A DNA stretch of 64,000 nucleotides, from assembly GCA_016715895.1 (NCBI GenBank), contig JADJXH010000004.1, forward strand, positions 2,218,763-2,282,762, in the 5' to 3' direction. Shown here piece after piece: positions 51,105 to 59,335 of this stretch. Made by a program: the position numbers and the translations under genes. The DNA comes from Flavobacteriales bacterium. Lineage in GTDB: Bacteria; Bacteroidota; Bacteroidia; Flavobacteriales_F; PHOS-HE28. The notes under the pieces were generated by a model that saw nothing but the letters and a program-made list of their open reading frames with translations, was not told where the DNA came from and ran no database searches. The stretch's first letter is position 1; each line of letters opens with the position of its first letter.

Positions 51105-51797
51105 TCAGTCGATCAGCGCGAACCGGAACACCATGCTGCGCTGCCGCGCGGCCAGGGTGGCCTGAACGGGGTCGTCGTAGGCACGCTCGCGGCCATCCAG
51201 CATCCCCAGCAGCTCCAGCAGACCGGTCTCCTTCGCCTGGGGCTCGTAGGCGGCCAGCAGCTTGCCCAGCTTGCGTCCCGCGAGCGTCGCGATGGCGCGG
51301 GCACGCTGTTCCGCCGCGGTGTACATGGCCTGCAGCACGGCGGTCTGCGCATCCTCCGGCTGGTCGAACCGCCAATGCGCGATGTGGCCTTCCAGGCCCG
51401 GACGACCGCGCAGGGCCTCCACCATCGGCTTCAACGCCTCGCGGTCCCTGGCGGTCACGCGCAGCACCGGTTGTGGCGGCTGCGCGTACAGGGCGAGGGA
51501 GAGGTCGTCGCCGGCATCGGTCGTCCGCACCACGGCATGGCCCATGCCGCGCAGCTCCTTCTCCAGCTTCCCCAGCTCGCGGTCCGCACGCGCCGCCATC
51601 TCGCGCTGCACCTTCTCCCAGTCGGCGTTCTCCTCGTAGGGCTGGTCGCCGGGATCGCTCCAGCGGATCTCGTACACCACCTCGCTGAAGCGGAGCGGCA
51701 CGGTGTCGTGCACGGTGAGCTCGATGGTCTGATCGGTCAGGGTCTGCCCCAGGGCGAGGGCCGGGGCGCACAGCGGAAGCAGGGCAGGGAGGCGCAT
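51105..51797 (-). CDS. SIMPL (DUF541)-like secreted protein
   Basis: 230 residues. Signal peptide MRLPALLPLCAPALALG; then a two-domain soluble protein with an amphipathic helix AEQRARAIATLAGRKLGKLL near residue 165, a SIMPL hallmark. SIMPL proteins are periplasmic and linked to oxidative or envelope stress, function unclear. It begins 11 nt after the rlmD stop and is probably cotranscribed with it. Confidence 0.7.
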   Translation of the reverse strand: MRLPALLPLCAPALALGQTLTDQTIELTVHDTVPLRFSEVVYEIRWSDPGDQPYEENADWEKVQREMAARADRELGKLEKELRGMGHAVVRTTDAGDDLSLALYAQPPQPVLRVTARDREALKPMVEALRGRPGLEGHIAHWRFDQPEDAQTAVLQAMYTAAEQRARAIATLAGRKLGKLLAAYEPQAKETGLLELLGMLDGRERAYDDPVQATLAARQRSMVFRFALID

Positions 51798-51808
51798 GAT
51801 GAAGGGGT

Positions 51809-53239
51809 TCAGCGGCGGTCCAGGCGGACGATGTTCTCCACGTGGAAGGTGTGCGGGAACATGTCCACCGGTCGCACGAAGGTGACGCGGTAGTGGTCGT
51901 TCAGCAGGGCCAGGTCGCGGGCCTGGGTGGCGGGGTTGCAGCTCACGTACACGATGCGGGGCGGGGCCATCTCGCGCAGGCGCATCACCACGTCCTCGTG
52001 CATGCCCGCGCGCGGCGGGTCGGTGATCACCACGTCCGGACGGCCGTTCCGCTGCACGAAGGTGGCGTCCAGCAGGTGCCTCAGGTCGCCCGCCTCGAAG
52101 TGCACGTTGGTGATGCCGTTCAGCCGGGCGTTGGCCCAGGCGTCCTCCACCGCCTCGGGCACGATCTCCGCGCCCACCACCTGCGCCGCCCGGCCGGCCA
52201 CGTACAGGCTGATGGTGCCCGCCCCGCTGTACAGGTCGTAGACCCGCTCGGTCCCCGTGAGGCCCGCGAGCTCGCGGGTGAGCGCGTACATGGCCTGCGC
52301 CTGGGCCGGGTTGGTCTGGAAGAAGCTCTTGGGCCCGATGCGGTAGCGAAGCGCACGTCCCGTGGCGGCATCGGTGAACACCTCCACCAGATGATCGCGC
52401 CCGGCGTGCACCTGGATGTCGAGGTCCCAGAGGGTGTCGTTGCGCTTGGTGTTCACCGTCCACAGCACGCTGGTGAGCTGCGGGAAGGCGTCCAGCAGCG
52501 CATCGAGCAGGGCGGTGCGCTGTTCGGGCCGGTCCTCGCCGAAGGCCACAAGCACCATGCACTCGCCCGTGAGGGTGGTCCGCACCATCACCGTGCGCAG
52601 GCCGCCCTGGTGCGCGCGGATGTTGTAGAAGCTCATGCCCAGTTCGGCGGCCTTGGCGCGGAGGAAGTTGCGCACGGCGTCGCTCGGGGCGGGTTGCAGA
52701 TGGCACTCGTCCACCTGCAGCACGCGGTCGAAGCGCTGGGGGATGTGGAAGCCCAGGGCGTTGCGGTCGGCGATGTCGCCCATGGTCCGCAGCTCGGCGT
52801 GGGTGAACCAACGGTGCGCGCTGGCGGTGAACTCGAGCTTGTTGCGGTAGCCGCGCGTGGCGGGCGAGGGCAGGGTGGGCTGCACCTCCGGCAGCTCCAG
52901 CCCGCCGAGGCGCTCCAGGTTGTCGATCGCCTGCTGGCGCTTGAACTCGAGCTGCTTCGCATAGTCCAGGTCCTGCCACTTGCAGCCGCCGCAGCTGCCG
53001 AAGTGCCGGCAGAAGGGTTGCACCCGGTCGGGGCTGGGCTCCACGATGCGGGTGGCCGACGCCTCGGCGAAGCTCTTCTTGCGGGTGTGGATCCGCAGGT
53101 CGGCCGTGTCGCCGGGCACCGCGCCGGTGACGAAGACCACCAGTCCATCCAACCGAGCCAGGGCCTTGCCGTTGGCGCCCCAGCCCGTGATGGGTACGGC
53201 GGCCACCTCTTCGGCGGTACGGGACGCGCGGCGCGGCAT
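51809..53239 (-). CDS. rlmD: 23S rRNA (uracil-C5)-methyltransferase, RlmD/RumA family
   Basis: 476 residues. N-terminal TRAM domain (WGANGKALARLDGLVVFVTGAVPGD), iron-sulfur cysteines in PFCRHFGSCGGCKWQDL, SAM motif VYDLYSGAGTISLYVA, and the catalytic Cys in VYVSCNPATQARDL. It methylates a uridine of 23S rRNA; which one is inferred. The ATG at 53239 is chosen over a TTG upstream because an ATCTTTG element stands 6 nt before it. Confidence 0.93.
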   Translation of the reverse strand: MPRRASRTAEEVAAVPITGWGANGKALARLDGLVVFVTGAVPGDTADLRIHTRKKSFAEASATRIVEPSPDRVQPFCRHFGSCGGCKWQDLDYAKQLEFKRQQAIDNLERLGGLELPEVQPTLPSPATRGYRNKLEFTASAHRWFTHAELRTMGDIADRNALGFHIPQRFDRVLQVDECHLQPAPSDAVRNFLRAKAAELGMSFYNIRAHQGGLRTVMVRTTLTGECMVLVAFGEDRPEQRTALLDALLDAFPQLTSVLWTVNTKRNDTLWDLDIQVHAGRDHLVEVFTDAATGRALRYRIGPKSFFQTNPAQAQAMYALTRELAGLTGTERVYDLYSGAGTISLYVAGRAAQVVGAEIVPEAVEDAWANARLNGITNVHFEAGDLRHLLDATFVQRNGRPDVVITDPPRAGMHEDVVMRLREMAPPRIVYVSCNPATQARDLALLNDHYRVTFVRPVDMFPHTFHVENIVRLDRR

Positions 53240-53245
53240 GGGCGG

Positions 53246-53253
53246 CAAAGATG
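53246..53253 (-). promoter_or_regulatory. -7 promoter element of rlmD
   Basis: CATCTTTG on the minus strand, 6 nt before the rlmD ATG and only 15 bp from the divergent TATCTTTG of the toxin-antitoxin operon. Confidence 0.5.
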
Positions 53254-53268
53254 GAAGGTTGAGCCGCT

Positions 53269-53276
53269 TATCTTTG
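53269..53276 (+). promoter_or_regulatory. -7 promoter element of the toxin-antitoxin operon
   Basis: TATCTTTG, exact consensus, 7 nt before the antitoxin ATG at 53284. Confidence 0.65.
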
Positions 53277-53283
53277 ACAGGCC

Positions 53284-53490
53284 ATGAAGATCCTCCTTGA
53301 AGTACCCACGAGCAAGGCTAAAATGATGATCGAGCTGCTCAGTAGCATCTCTTTCGTCAAGGTCGCTCCGTTGAGCAAGGATAAGTCCCGTCGGGTTGAG
53401 GACCTGATCGAGGCGATGGCGGAGGTCGGCGAGATCAAACGCGGTGCACGCAAAGGCAAGCCGTTGAAGCAGTTCCTCGATGAGCTTTGA
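53284..53490 (+). CDS. Antitoxin-like protein of a type II toxin-antitoxin pair
   Basis: 68 residues, MKILLEVPTSKAKMMIELLSSISFVKVAPLS then a charged C-terminal half ending GKPLKQFLDEL. The size, the β-strand/helix start that may form an antitoxin DNA-binding dimer, and the position before a RelE-like gene with an 11-nt overlap support an antitoxin. The family is the short type seen before RelE toxins in Bacteroidota. Confidence 0.82.
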   Translation: MKILLEVPTSKAKMMIELLSSISFVKVAPLSKDKSRRVEDLIEAMAEVGEIKRGARKGKPLKQFLDEL

Positions 53491-53809
53491 GGTCATTGCG
53501 CTGCGGCCCTTCCAGCGCGACCTGAAACGGCTCTTGAAGAAGTATCCCTCCTTGAAGAAGGACGTCGCAACCTTGGGTGCCATCCTGGAGCGTGACCCCT
53601 TCATCGGGAAGTCCCTTGGGAAGGACTGCTACAAGGTCCGACTTTCGATCACGTCGAAAGGCCGCGGAAAGAGCGGTGGAGGCAGGGTGATCACGCATGT
53701 TCATGTGGCGGGCGACACGGTGCATCTGCTGGCGCTGTACGACAAGGCGGAGCGCGATACGCTTTCGGACAAGGAGTTGGAACAATTGCTGAGCTGGATA
53801 CCGGAATAG
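53480..53809 (+). CDS. RelE/ParE-superfamily toxin
   Basis: 109 residues. FEVIALRPFQRDLKRLLKKYPSLKKDVATLGAILERDPFIGKSLGKDCYKVRL, VITHVHVAGDTVHLLALYDKAERDTLSDKEL follows the RelE fold: basic helix, GKSLG loop and the terminal strand with LLALYDK. It likely cleaves mRNA on the ribosome and is neutralised by the upstream gene, which overlaps it. Confidence 0.88.
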   Translation: MSFEVIALRPFQRDLKRLLKKYPSLKKDVATLGAILERDPFIGKSLGKDCYKVRLSITSKGRGKSGGGRVITHVHVAGDTVHLLALYDKAERDTLSDKELEQLLSWIPE

Positions 53810-53858
53810 GGAATGTCGCATGACTTGGAGGTTCGCCGAACGCACGGCCCCGAACCCC

Positions 53859-53866
53859 TAGTTTTG
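53859..53866 (+). promoter_or_regulatory. -7 promoter element of the ornithine aminotransferase gene
   Basis: TAGTTTTG, exact consensus, 33 nt before the ATG at 53900. Confidence 0.6.
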
Positions 53867-53899
53867 CCGCTTCCGCGCAGAACGCCCGTCCTTCCAGCC

Positions 53900-55200
53900 A
53901 TGTCGATCCACTCCAGCATCCGCACCCGCACGCAGCAGGCCATCGAGCTCGAGGAGCACTACGGGGCCCACAACTACCACCCCTTCCGGTGGTGCTCGAC
54001 AGCGGCAAGGGCGTGTTCGTGTGGGACGTGGAAGGCAAGCGCTACTACGACTTCCTCAGCGCCTACAGCGCCGTGAACCAGGGCCACTGCCACCCGCGCC
54101 TCGTGAAGGTGATGCAGGAGCAGGCCACGCGCATGACGCTCACCAGCCGCGCCTTCTACAACAGCGTGCTCGGCGAGTACGCCCGCACCGTGTGCACCCT
54201 CTTCGGCTACGACCGCATGCTGCCCATGAACACCGGCGCCGAGGCCGTGGAGACCGCCATCAAGATGGCGCGCAAGTGGGGCTACGAGAAGAAGGGCATC
54301 CCGGCGGGGCAGGCGAAGATCATCGTGTGCGAGGGCAACTTCCACGGCCGCACCATCACCATCGTCAGCATGAGCACAGACCCCGACAGCCAGGGCGGCT
54401 TCGGGCCGTTCACGCCCGGCTTCGAGGTGATCCCCTACGACGACATCCCCGCGCTGGAGCGGGCGCTGGAGGACCCGCACGTCTGCGCCTTCCTCGTGGA
54501 GCCCATCCAGGGCGAGAAGGGCGTGTACGTGCCGGCCGACGACTACATCCCCCGCGCCATCGCCGCCTGCAAGGCCCGCAACGTGCTCTTCATCGCGGAC
54601 GAGATCCAGACCGGCATTGCGCGCACCGGCCGGCTGCTCGCCTCCTGCCACCACAGCGGCTGCCACTGCACCAAGGGCCTCTGCGAAGCACGCGAAGGGG
54701 TGCAGCGCCCCGATGTGGTGATCCTCGCCAAGGCCCTCAGCGGCGGCATGTACCCGGTGAGCGCCGTGCTGTCCAGCGATGCGGTGATGAACGTCTTCAC
54801 CCCCGGCACCCACGGCAGCACCTACGGCGGCAACCCCATGGGCGCGCGCCTGGCCATCGAGGCGCTGGGCATCGTGCAGGACGAGGACCTCTGCGGCAAC
54901 GCCGACCGGCTCGGTGAGCTCTTCCGTGCCGAGATGCGGAAGCTGGTGGACGAATACCCCTTCGTGAAGCTGGTGCGCGGCCGCGGGCTGCTGAATGCGC
55001 TCGTGATCGAAGCCCGCACGGCGCCGGATGGCTCCCCGAGGACCGCCTGGGAGCTCTGCCTGCTGCTGCGCGACAACGGCCTGCTGGCCAAGCCCACCCA
55101 CGGCGACATCATCCGCTTCGCCCCGCCGCTGGTGATCACCGCCGAGCAGCTGATGGAGTGCGTGAACATCATCCGCACCAGCGTGCGGCAGTTCGCGTAG
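53900..55200 (+). CDS. rocD: Ornithine--oxo-acid aminotransferase (frameshifted near the start)
   Basis: About 434 codons when repaired. Starts [28 protein letters not shown]; one C is missing near 53986, after which [33 protein letters not shown] is in frame. PLP lysine in [34 protein letters not shown] and GSTYGGNP are the class III transaminase motifs. A Cys/His-rich insert ([14 protein letters not shown]) sits just before the PLP lysine strand. It converts ornithine to glutamate semialdehyde. Confidence 0.93.
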
Positions 55201-55250
55201 GTGGACGAAGCGAGCGGGTGGGCGCTACCTTTATGGTCACATCACACGCC

Positions 55251-55481
55251 ATGAACACGACCGCCCTACGTGACCGCCTTCATGCCTTGGTGGACTCGAT
55301 CCGGAACGAGGCCTTGCTCTCGCGTGTGCACGAACTGCTCGCCAGCGCGGTCGGTGACAGCGGCGTGTGGAGCGCCTTGACGGTGGAGCAGCAGGAGCGC
55401 GTTCTCCGGGCGCACGAGGCCTCGAAGGATCCCGCGAACCTGCGTGCGTCGGAAGAGGTGCTCCGGCGGCATCGACCATGA
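55251..55481 (+). CDS. Orphan antitoxin-like small protein
   Basis: 76 residues, MNTTALRDRLHALVDSIRNEALLSRVHELLASAVG then a helical, charged tail (ALTVEQQERVLRAHEASKDPANLRASEEVLRRHR). The pattern is that of addiction-module antitoxins in Bacteroidota, which are followed by a RelE toxin. An ATG overlaps its stop (ATGA at 55478) as expected for such a toxin, but the frame that follows is not toxin-like and leads into the AT-rich segment. TACCTTTA lies at 55226-55233. Confidence 0.6.
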   Translation: MNTTALRDRLHALVDSIRNEALLSRVHELLASAVGDSGVWSALTVEQQERVLRAHEASKDPANLRASEEVLRRHRP

Positions 55482-55771
55482 GCCTCCGGCCGGCTCGTGA
55501 GCGGCGCGTGCTGCCTACCCGCGGTGGTCATTCGCAGTTGGACGCTGGCGCGCCGCCTTGGGCGCGATGGCGTTCAAGGGGAGGAAAGAAAAGGGGAAGA
55601 AATTCACACGATTTTTTTTTCTTTCGGGCCTGCTCTTGCCGCAGGCCGCTTTTCATCTTGTTCCTGGACGAAGTGTTCAATCCTTCAACGGGGTTGGCAA
55701 CGGGACGAGGGCGGCTTGCGGCAAGTGCATGTTAACATACGACTCGCTTTATAGGTTCCTTCACGCGCCAT
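55482..55771. other. Left border region of the AT-rich island (no convincing gene)
   Basis: 290 nt in which GC falls from host-like to AT-rich. It holds a T9 run (55612-55620 area), an 18-bp imperfect inverted repeat (55632-55649 with 55711-55728, 16 of 18 matching, loop 61 nt), and a GTTAACATAC motif at 55731-55740. No coding sequence with a recognisable product. Confidence 0.6.
55632..55728. repeat. 18-bp imperfect inverted repeat with 61-nt loop (left border)
   Basis: Arms GCTCTTGCCGCAGGCCGC (55632-55649) and GCGGCTTGCGGCAAGTGC (55711-55728); two mismatches. The right arm ends 2 nt before the GTTAACATAC motif. Confidence 0.75.
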
Positions 55772-56283
55772 CTACATAACTTGGAATACGTAACAATCAC
55801 CACCGAACAGAAACCCATATTTCCCAGCACTCAATTCTTTCGATGGAACTATTTCGTAGAAGTCATTTTCTATTCGTCTAAAATTTATTTTAATCTTACG
55901 TTGAAGTAGGTCTTCAGTCTTTCTACCTTGGTATTTGACGCCTAAACCATCTTTAACTGGTTCAAGGATATATAACTCTAATCCTTGAATCATCCATTGG
56001 TTGTTGACTTGCATGACAATTCGAAAATCAGACTTCCTGTCAACTATAACGGACAAAGTTGTATCTGGCGCGAGGGTCTTCCATCTAGTAGACCAATTTG
56101 ATCCATACTTTACTTTTAACAAATGGTGTTCGAGACCAAATGGTTTCTGATCTCCGTTTGTAACGAATGGTATATCCATGAATTCTGGCCTTATCAGACT
56201 GTCTTGTGCATGACAGAATGTGTTGGATAGAAGTAATGCCAGAAGTGCAAGTTGATTTAAGGCTTTCATGGTTGTATGTTAAC
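55731..56283. mobile_element. Putative 553-bp cassette with perfect 10-bp inverted ends
   Basis: The unit begins GTTAACATAC (55731-55740) and ends GTATGTTAAC (56274-56283), an exact 10-bp inverted pair, and encloses one gene that fills most of it. The gene starts 8 nt inside the right end, leaving little room for a promoter, a trait of integron cassettes. Outside each end lies a long imperfect palindrome. Mobility is inferred. Confidence 0.5.
55772..56269 (-). CDS. Hypothetical secreted protein in the AT-rich unit
   Basis: 165 residues. Signal peptide MKALNQLALLALLLSNTFCHAQ, then a single small domain (IRPEFMDIPFVTNGDQKPFGLEHHLLKVKYGSNW to GKYGFLFGGDCYVFQVM). Codon use is AT-rich, unlike the flanking genome. 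No family recognised. The ATG is 8 nt from a GTTAAC core, and no TAnnTTTG element fits between, so it may rely on read-through from the upstream recombinase or gene. Confidence 0.75.
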   Translation of the reverse strand: MKALNQLALLALLLSNTFCHAQDSLIRPEFMDIPFVTNGDQKPFGLEHHLLKVKYGSNWSTRWKTLAPDTTLSVIVDRKSDFRIVMQVNNQWMIQGLELYILEPVKDGLGVKYQGRKTEDLLQRKIKINFRRIENDFYEIVPSKELSAGKYGFLFGGDCYVFQVM

Positions 56284-56408
56284 GGTCAAGTATAAGCGTA
56301 GTGCGGGATTGAAAGCACTTCGCTTTCGGTTTAACCATATGTTTATTTATATTCAATTAGTTTAAATATAGCACTTAGCCCGCATTATGCTTATACAATG
56401 TTATGGGC
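56278..56408. repeat. attC-like imperfect palindrome
   Basis: GTTAAC (56278-56283), 6-nt spacer, arm 56290-56309, 67-nt loop, arm 56377-56396, 3-nt spacer, GTTATGGGC (56400-56408). Arms match at 17 of 20 positions; a nested 6-bp hairpin (GAAAGC/GCTTTC, 56311-56327) sits in the loop. Outer TAAC and GTTA are complementary with unequal spacers, the general plan of an integron attC site. It starts at the stop codon of the neighbouring gene. Confidence 0.6.
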
Positions 56409-56628
56409 AGGTTTTGTATTCGGGATTGATGATATATTTTCCCCTACTTTGTCTTATAAAATATGGAGTTCCGTAAACTTTCTTTTGTTTGTTTTTCGGG
56501 TCAATAGAATGTTTTGCTAGGAAAGACTTACTGGTTTTTAAACAATCTATTACATCGTTAACTGTGAAAGGTTCTTTTAACCCATTACAAACTTTTCTTA
56601 GAATGCATTCAAATATTTTACTTCTCAT
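56401..56628 (-). CDS. Small hypothetical protein, winged-helix-like
   Basis: 75 residues: MRSKIFECILRKVCNGLKEPFTVNDVIDCLKTSKSFLAKHSIDPKNKQKKVYGTPYFIRQSRGKYIINPEYKTCP. The helix-helix-helix-hairpin order with GTPYFIRQSRGKY as a wing suggests a small DNA-binding fold, but no family is recognised. AT-rich. 12 nt downstream of the lipoprotein gene, so likely cotranscribed. Its stop codon overlaps the attC-like palindrome. Confidence 0.6.
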   Translation of the reverse strand: MRSKIFECILRKVCNGLKEPFTVNDVIDCLKTSKSFLAKHSIDPKNKQKKVYGTPYFIRQSRGKYIINPEYKTCP

Positions 56629-56640
56629 ATTCTATGGTAT

Positions 56641-57956
56641 TTAGTTGACTAACTCAAAATAAATTTCTACTGGAACATTTTGCCATTCATCTCTATCCAA
56701 ATCGTGAATTTTTAAAGTAATAGCGGGATACATATTTATATTTTCCCATTTATCGATAAACTCTTTGTTAGTTAAGATTTGAGCAATACTCATTTCTTTA
56801 AAATTAATGGGTTCATCTTTTCTGTAATTGAACCAATAACCGGGTTTTTCAAATGTTAAATCAAAAGTAAACTTAACTTCCTTTAATAAAGAATTGATAA
56901 CCTTTAGTCTTTCGTCTTCAGAAAGGTATGAGGAATTGTCAACTCTAGACCCTAAAAAATATAGCTCTCCAGAATATAAGTTGTTTCCCCAATAGTTATC
57001 GCCAAGAGTAGAGTTTTTAAATACTTCATAAACCAATGGGTTTAATCCCTGGTCTGACCCTGATGCATTTGAATATGCTGATTCTGGTGTTGTTTCATAT
57101 AGCCTATTTAATGATACTATATCAATATTTCTATTTGAGACATTTTTAATTGTCAGTGTGAACAATGGTGTCAGATTGGATTTATTAATTAATTGAGCTT
57201 TTGAAATAAGTACCTTGTATTTGTTATTTCCAAGAGCAATAAAATTAGTGTCATTGCTGCTCAGCTCAAGGAGGTCTTGAGATTTTGAAATCGACTTTAC
57301 TTCATTTTCAGAAAACTTTTTGTTAGTAAAAAGTTCTTTAAGTTTTATGTATTGTTCCATTTCAAGACCTATACTGCCTTGGAATGACCAATTTGCACTA
57401 CTCGCCATTATGTAAGTTAACTCGTAATCAACACTATCAAGTACAAACCATATATTTCCTAAACCTGAACCATCAGTAATTGCTCCATCATTCATCGAAA
57501 CTTTAAGGCCCTTTATGCTACCATAAAGATATGTGTCTTCGAAATCTCGAGTGTTATTTAGTCCGAAACCATCTTTCTTAGCAGATTTTCGCTTGAATTC
57601 GGTTATTGTATAAGTTTCATCAACTTTATCGGCCTTACCTTGATAATAATTGTTTATTTGATATCGAAGTTTGGCTATGTTATCCCCTTGAGAATTGCTT
57701 GTTAAGACCATATAACAAGGTCCGTCTAATGAACCTACAAAAGCAGTTCCTTCGAATTGATTCAAATTTTGAGTTAGGCTCAATAGGTCATTAAACAACT
57801 TGGACTCCTTAGGAAGTTCCTGCTCTGTTACTTGCTCATCAATCACATCTGATTCATTGTTTTCTATTTCGCTATTGGAGTTTTTATTTCCATTCGAGCA
57901 GCCGACTATAGAAGCAGAAAAAATAATATTGCTAAAATTCTCATCTGATTTTTCAT
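56641..57956 (-). CDS. Hypothetical lipoprotein in the AT-rich unit (frameshifted in the signal peptide)
   Basis: About 438 codons when repaired. ATG at 57956 gives MKNQMRILAILFF; adding one T to the A6/T6 run at 57918-57923 continues SASIVGCSNGNKNSNSE, a clean lipobox (IVGC). Without the repair the signal stops and the long frame begins only at a GTG (57846). The mature ~415 residues include an acidic start, mixed alpha/beta sequence and no recognised motif. AT-rich (about a third GC), unlike the genome around it. Confidence 0.7.
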
Positions 57957-57993
57957 TTTCTATTGATTTTGGTTTTTGTCAACTTGCCCATGG

Positions 57994-58077
57994 CCCCAAC
58001 GTTGGGTATACGAAGATCTTCGCATATCGCCGGAAGTAGCGGCTGGGTAGATCTTCGTGCTAATGGACAATTGGGGG
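57994..58077. repeat. Structured site between the recombinase and the AT-rich genes
   Basis: ACGAAGATCT (58010-58019) and AGATCTTCGT (58049-58058) are a perfect 10-bp inverted pair with a 29-nt loop; CCCCAA (57994-57999) and TTGGGG (58071-58076) pair outside them. The left edge contains CCCAACGTTGGG, which on the minus strand reads ACCCAAC then GTTGGGG, close to the integron RYYYAAC/GTTRRRY cores. It begins 32 nt after the recombinase stop. Confidence 0.6.
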
Positions 58078-58108
58078 TGGTTTTGCGAACGTTTTGACGG
58101 CGATCTTG

Positions 58109-59326
58109 TCAAGGCGCATCCAAGTTATCCATGGGGTTCACGATGCCCTGCAGGTATCGTGTGCTCACATGCGTGTAGATCTCCGTGGTCTTGCTGCTGG
58201 CGTGTCCCAACAGGGCCTGAATATAGCGCAGGTCAGTGCCTTGTTCCAACAAGTGGGTGGCGAAGCTGTGGCGCAAGGTGTGCATCGTGGCTGGCTTTCG
58301 GATCCCGGCCTTCTCCATAGCGGTCTGAAGGACCTTCTGAGCGCTTCGGGCGCTGTAGGACCCGCCTCCCTGCCCTTCGAAGAGGAGTTCCCGGGGCTGG
58401 GTGTGTTCCACATAGCGCTTCAGGAGTTCGGCGGTGCTGCGCCCGAGCAGGGTCGTTCGGTCTTTGTTGCCCTTGGCTCCACGGATCCTGATCAGCCCCC
58501 GGTCAAAGAGCAGGTCCTCCGGCCTCAAGGCAACTAACTCGCTGACGCGAAGCCCGCCTGAATACGCGAGCGCGAGCATGGATCGATGCTTCAGGTTGGT
58601 CGGTGCCTTCAATACAGCGGCCACTTCGCTCTTGCTCAGGACCAGCGGAAGCTTGGTCTCCTTCCTTGGCCGCTCGATGAAGGTGACGCGCCGCTCATCG
58701 CCCAGCACGTTCATGTAGTAGTAGCGGATGGCGTTCACCGCCTGATTCAGGGTGCTGTTGCTCACCTTGCGGACCGAGGCGAGGTGGTGTTGAAAGGCCT
58801 CGATGTCCTCCGTGCGGATGTCGTTCGGATGCTTGTTCGGGAAGTGCTGAAAGAGCTGCTTCGTGGCACCGAGGTACACCGGGATGCTGCGCGGACTGTA
58901 GCGGCCGATCTCCAGCTTGCGGCGCATGGCGGCCAAGGCCTCCTCCTGCGCCTTGGACAGGGTGGAAGCGGTGGGCTTTTGTTGTGCTGTGGCCGTTGAG
59001 GTCGCTGGGCGCTTGGACCCGCTGGCCGCTCCGGCAGTGCGTGGTGGCTTGGGGATGGGCGGAGCGGGTGCGCTCGTCCCGGCCTTCTTCCGCAAGCCGT
59101 TCATGTCCACCCAGGCCTTGCCTTTGAACGCCGCGAAGATCTCCTGAAGGTGCTCGGGGGCGTTGGGTGTATACCAGCACCGATGGGTCTTGCTCCACCG
59201 GGCTCCGGCGTGCTTGGCGGCCGCGATCAACGCGGCATCAAAGGGGAAGTGCAGGGCGATGCACCGCTGGGCATGGTGCACCAGGTGCTCCAGCCGGACC
59301 GCACGATCGATGGCCTTTTCGTCCAT
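58109..59326 (-). CDS. Tyrosine recombinase/integrase with an N-terminal accessory module
   Basis: 405 residues from the ATG at 59326. An N-terminal module (~15-75) has RCIALHFPFDAALIAAAKHAGARWSKTHRCWYTP; a Ser/Pro/Ala linker follows; a SAM-like core-binding domain begins near 130 (YSPRSIPVYLGATKQLFQHF); the catalytic domain has R in YSGGLRVSEL, H-x-x-R in TLRHSFATHLL, H in LLGHASS and Y in YTHVS. The ending NPMDNL is like chromosomal Bacteroidota recombinases. The IntI-specific insert before the HxLR box is absent. GC is host-like, unlike the genes downstream. Confidence 0.9.
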   Translation of the reverse strand: MDEKAIDRAVRLEHLVHHAQRCIALHFPFDAALIAAAKHAGARWSKTHRCWYTPNAPEHLQEIFAAFKGKAWVDMNGLRKKAGTSAPAPPIPKPPRTAGAASGSKRPATSTATAQQKPTASTLSKAQEEALAAMRRKLEIGRYSPRSIPVYLGATKQLFQHFPNKHPNDIRTEDIEAFQHHLASVRKVSNSTLNQAVNAIRYYYMNVLGDERRVTFIERPRKETKLPLVLSKSEVAAVLKAPTNLKHRSMLALAYSGGLRVSELVALRPEDLLFDRGLIRIRGAKGNKDRTTLLGRSTAELLKRYVEHTQPRELLFEGQGGGSYSARSAQKVLQTAMEKAGIRKPATMHTLRHSFATHLLEQGTDLRYIQALLGHASSKTTEIYTHVSTRYLQGIVNPMDNLDAP

Positions 59327-59335
59327 GGCGGAAAG

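Noticed and set aside
55478..55735. Possible toxin gene following the orphan antitoxin
   Set aside because: The start overlaps correctly but the sequence is Arg/Pro/Gly-rich, lacks RelE features and crosses the GC-to-AT border.
57800..58039. 79-codon plus-strand frame in the AT-rich region
   Set aside because: Antisense to the lipoprotein gene and the structured site; no start signal or motif.
58109..59326. Classical integron integrase (IntI)
   Set aside because: The segment specific to IntI between the second catalytic region and the HxLR box is missing; only an integron-like system is proposed.
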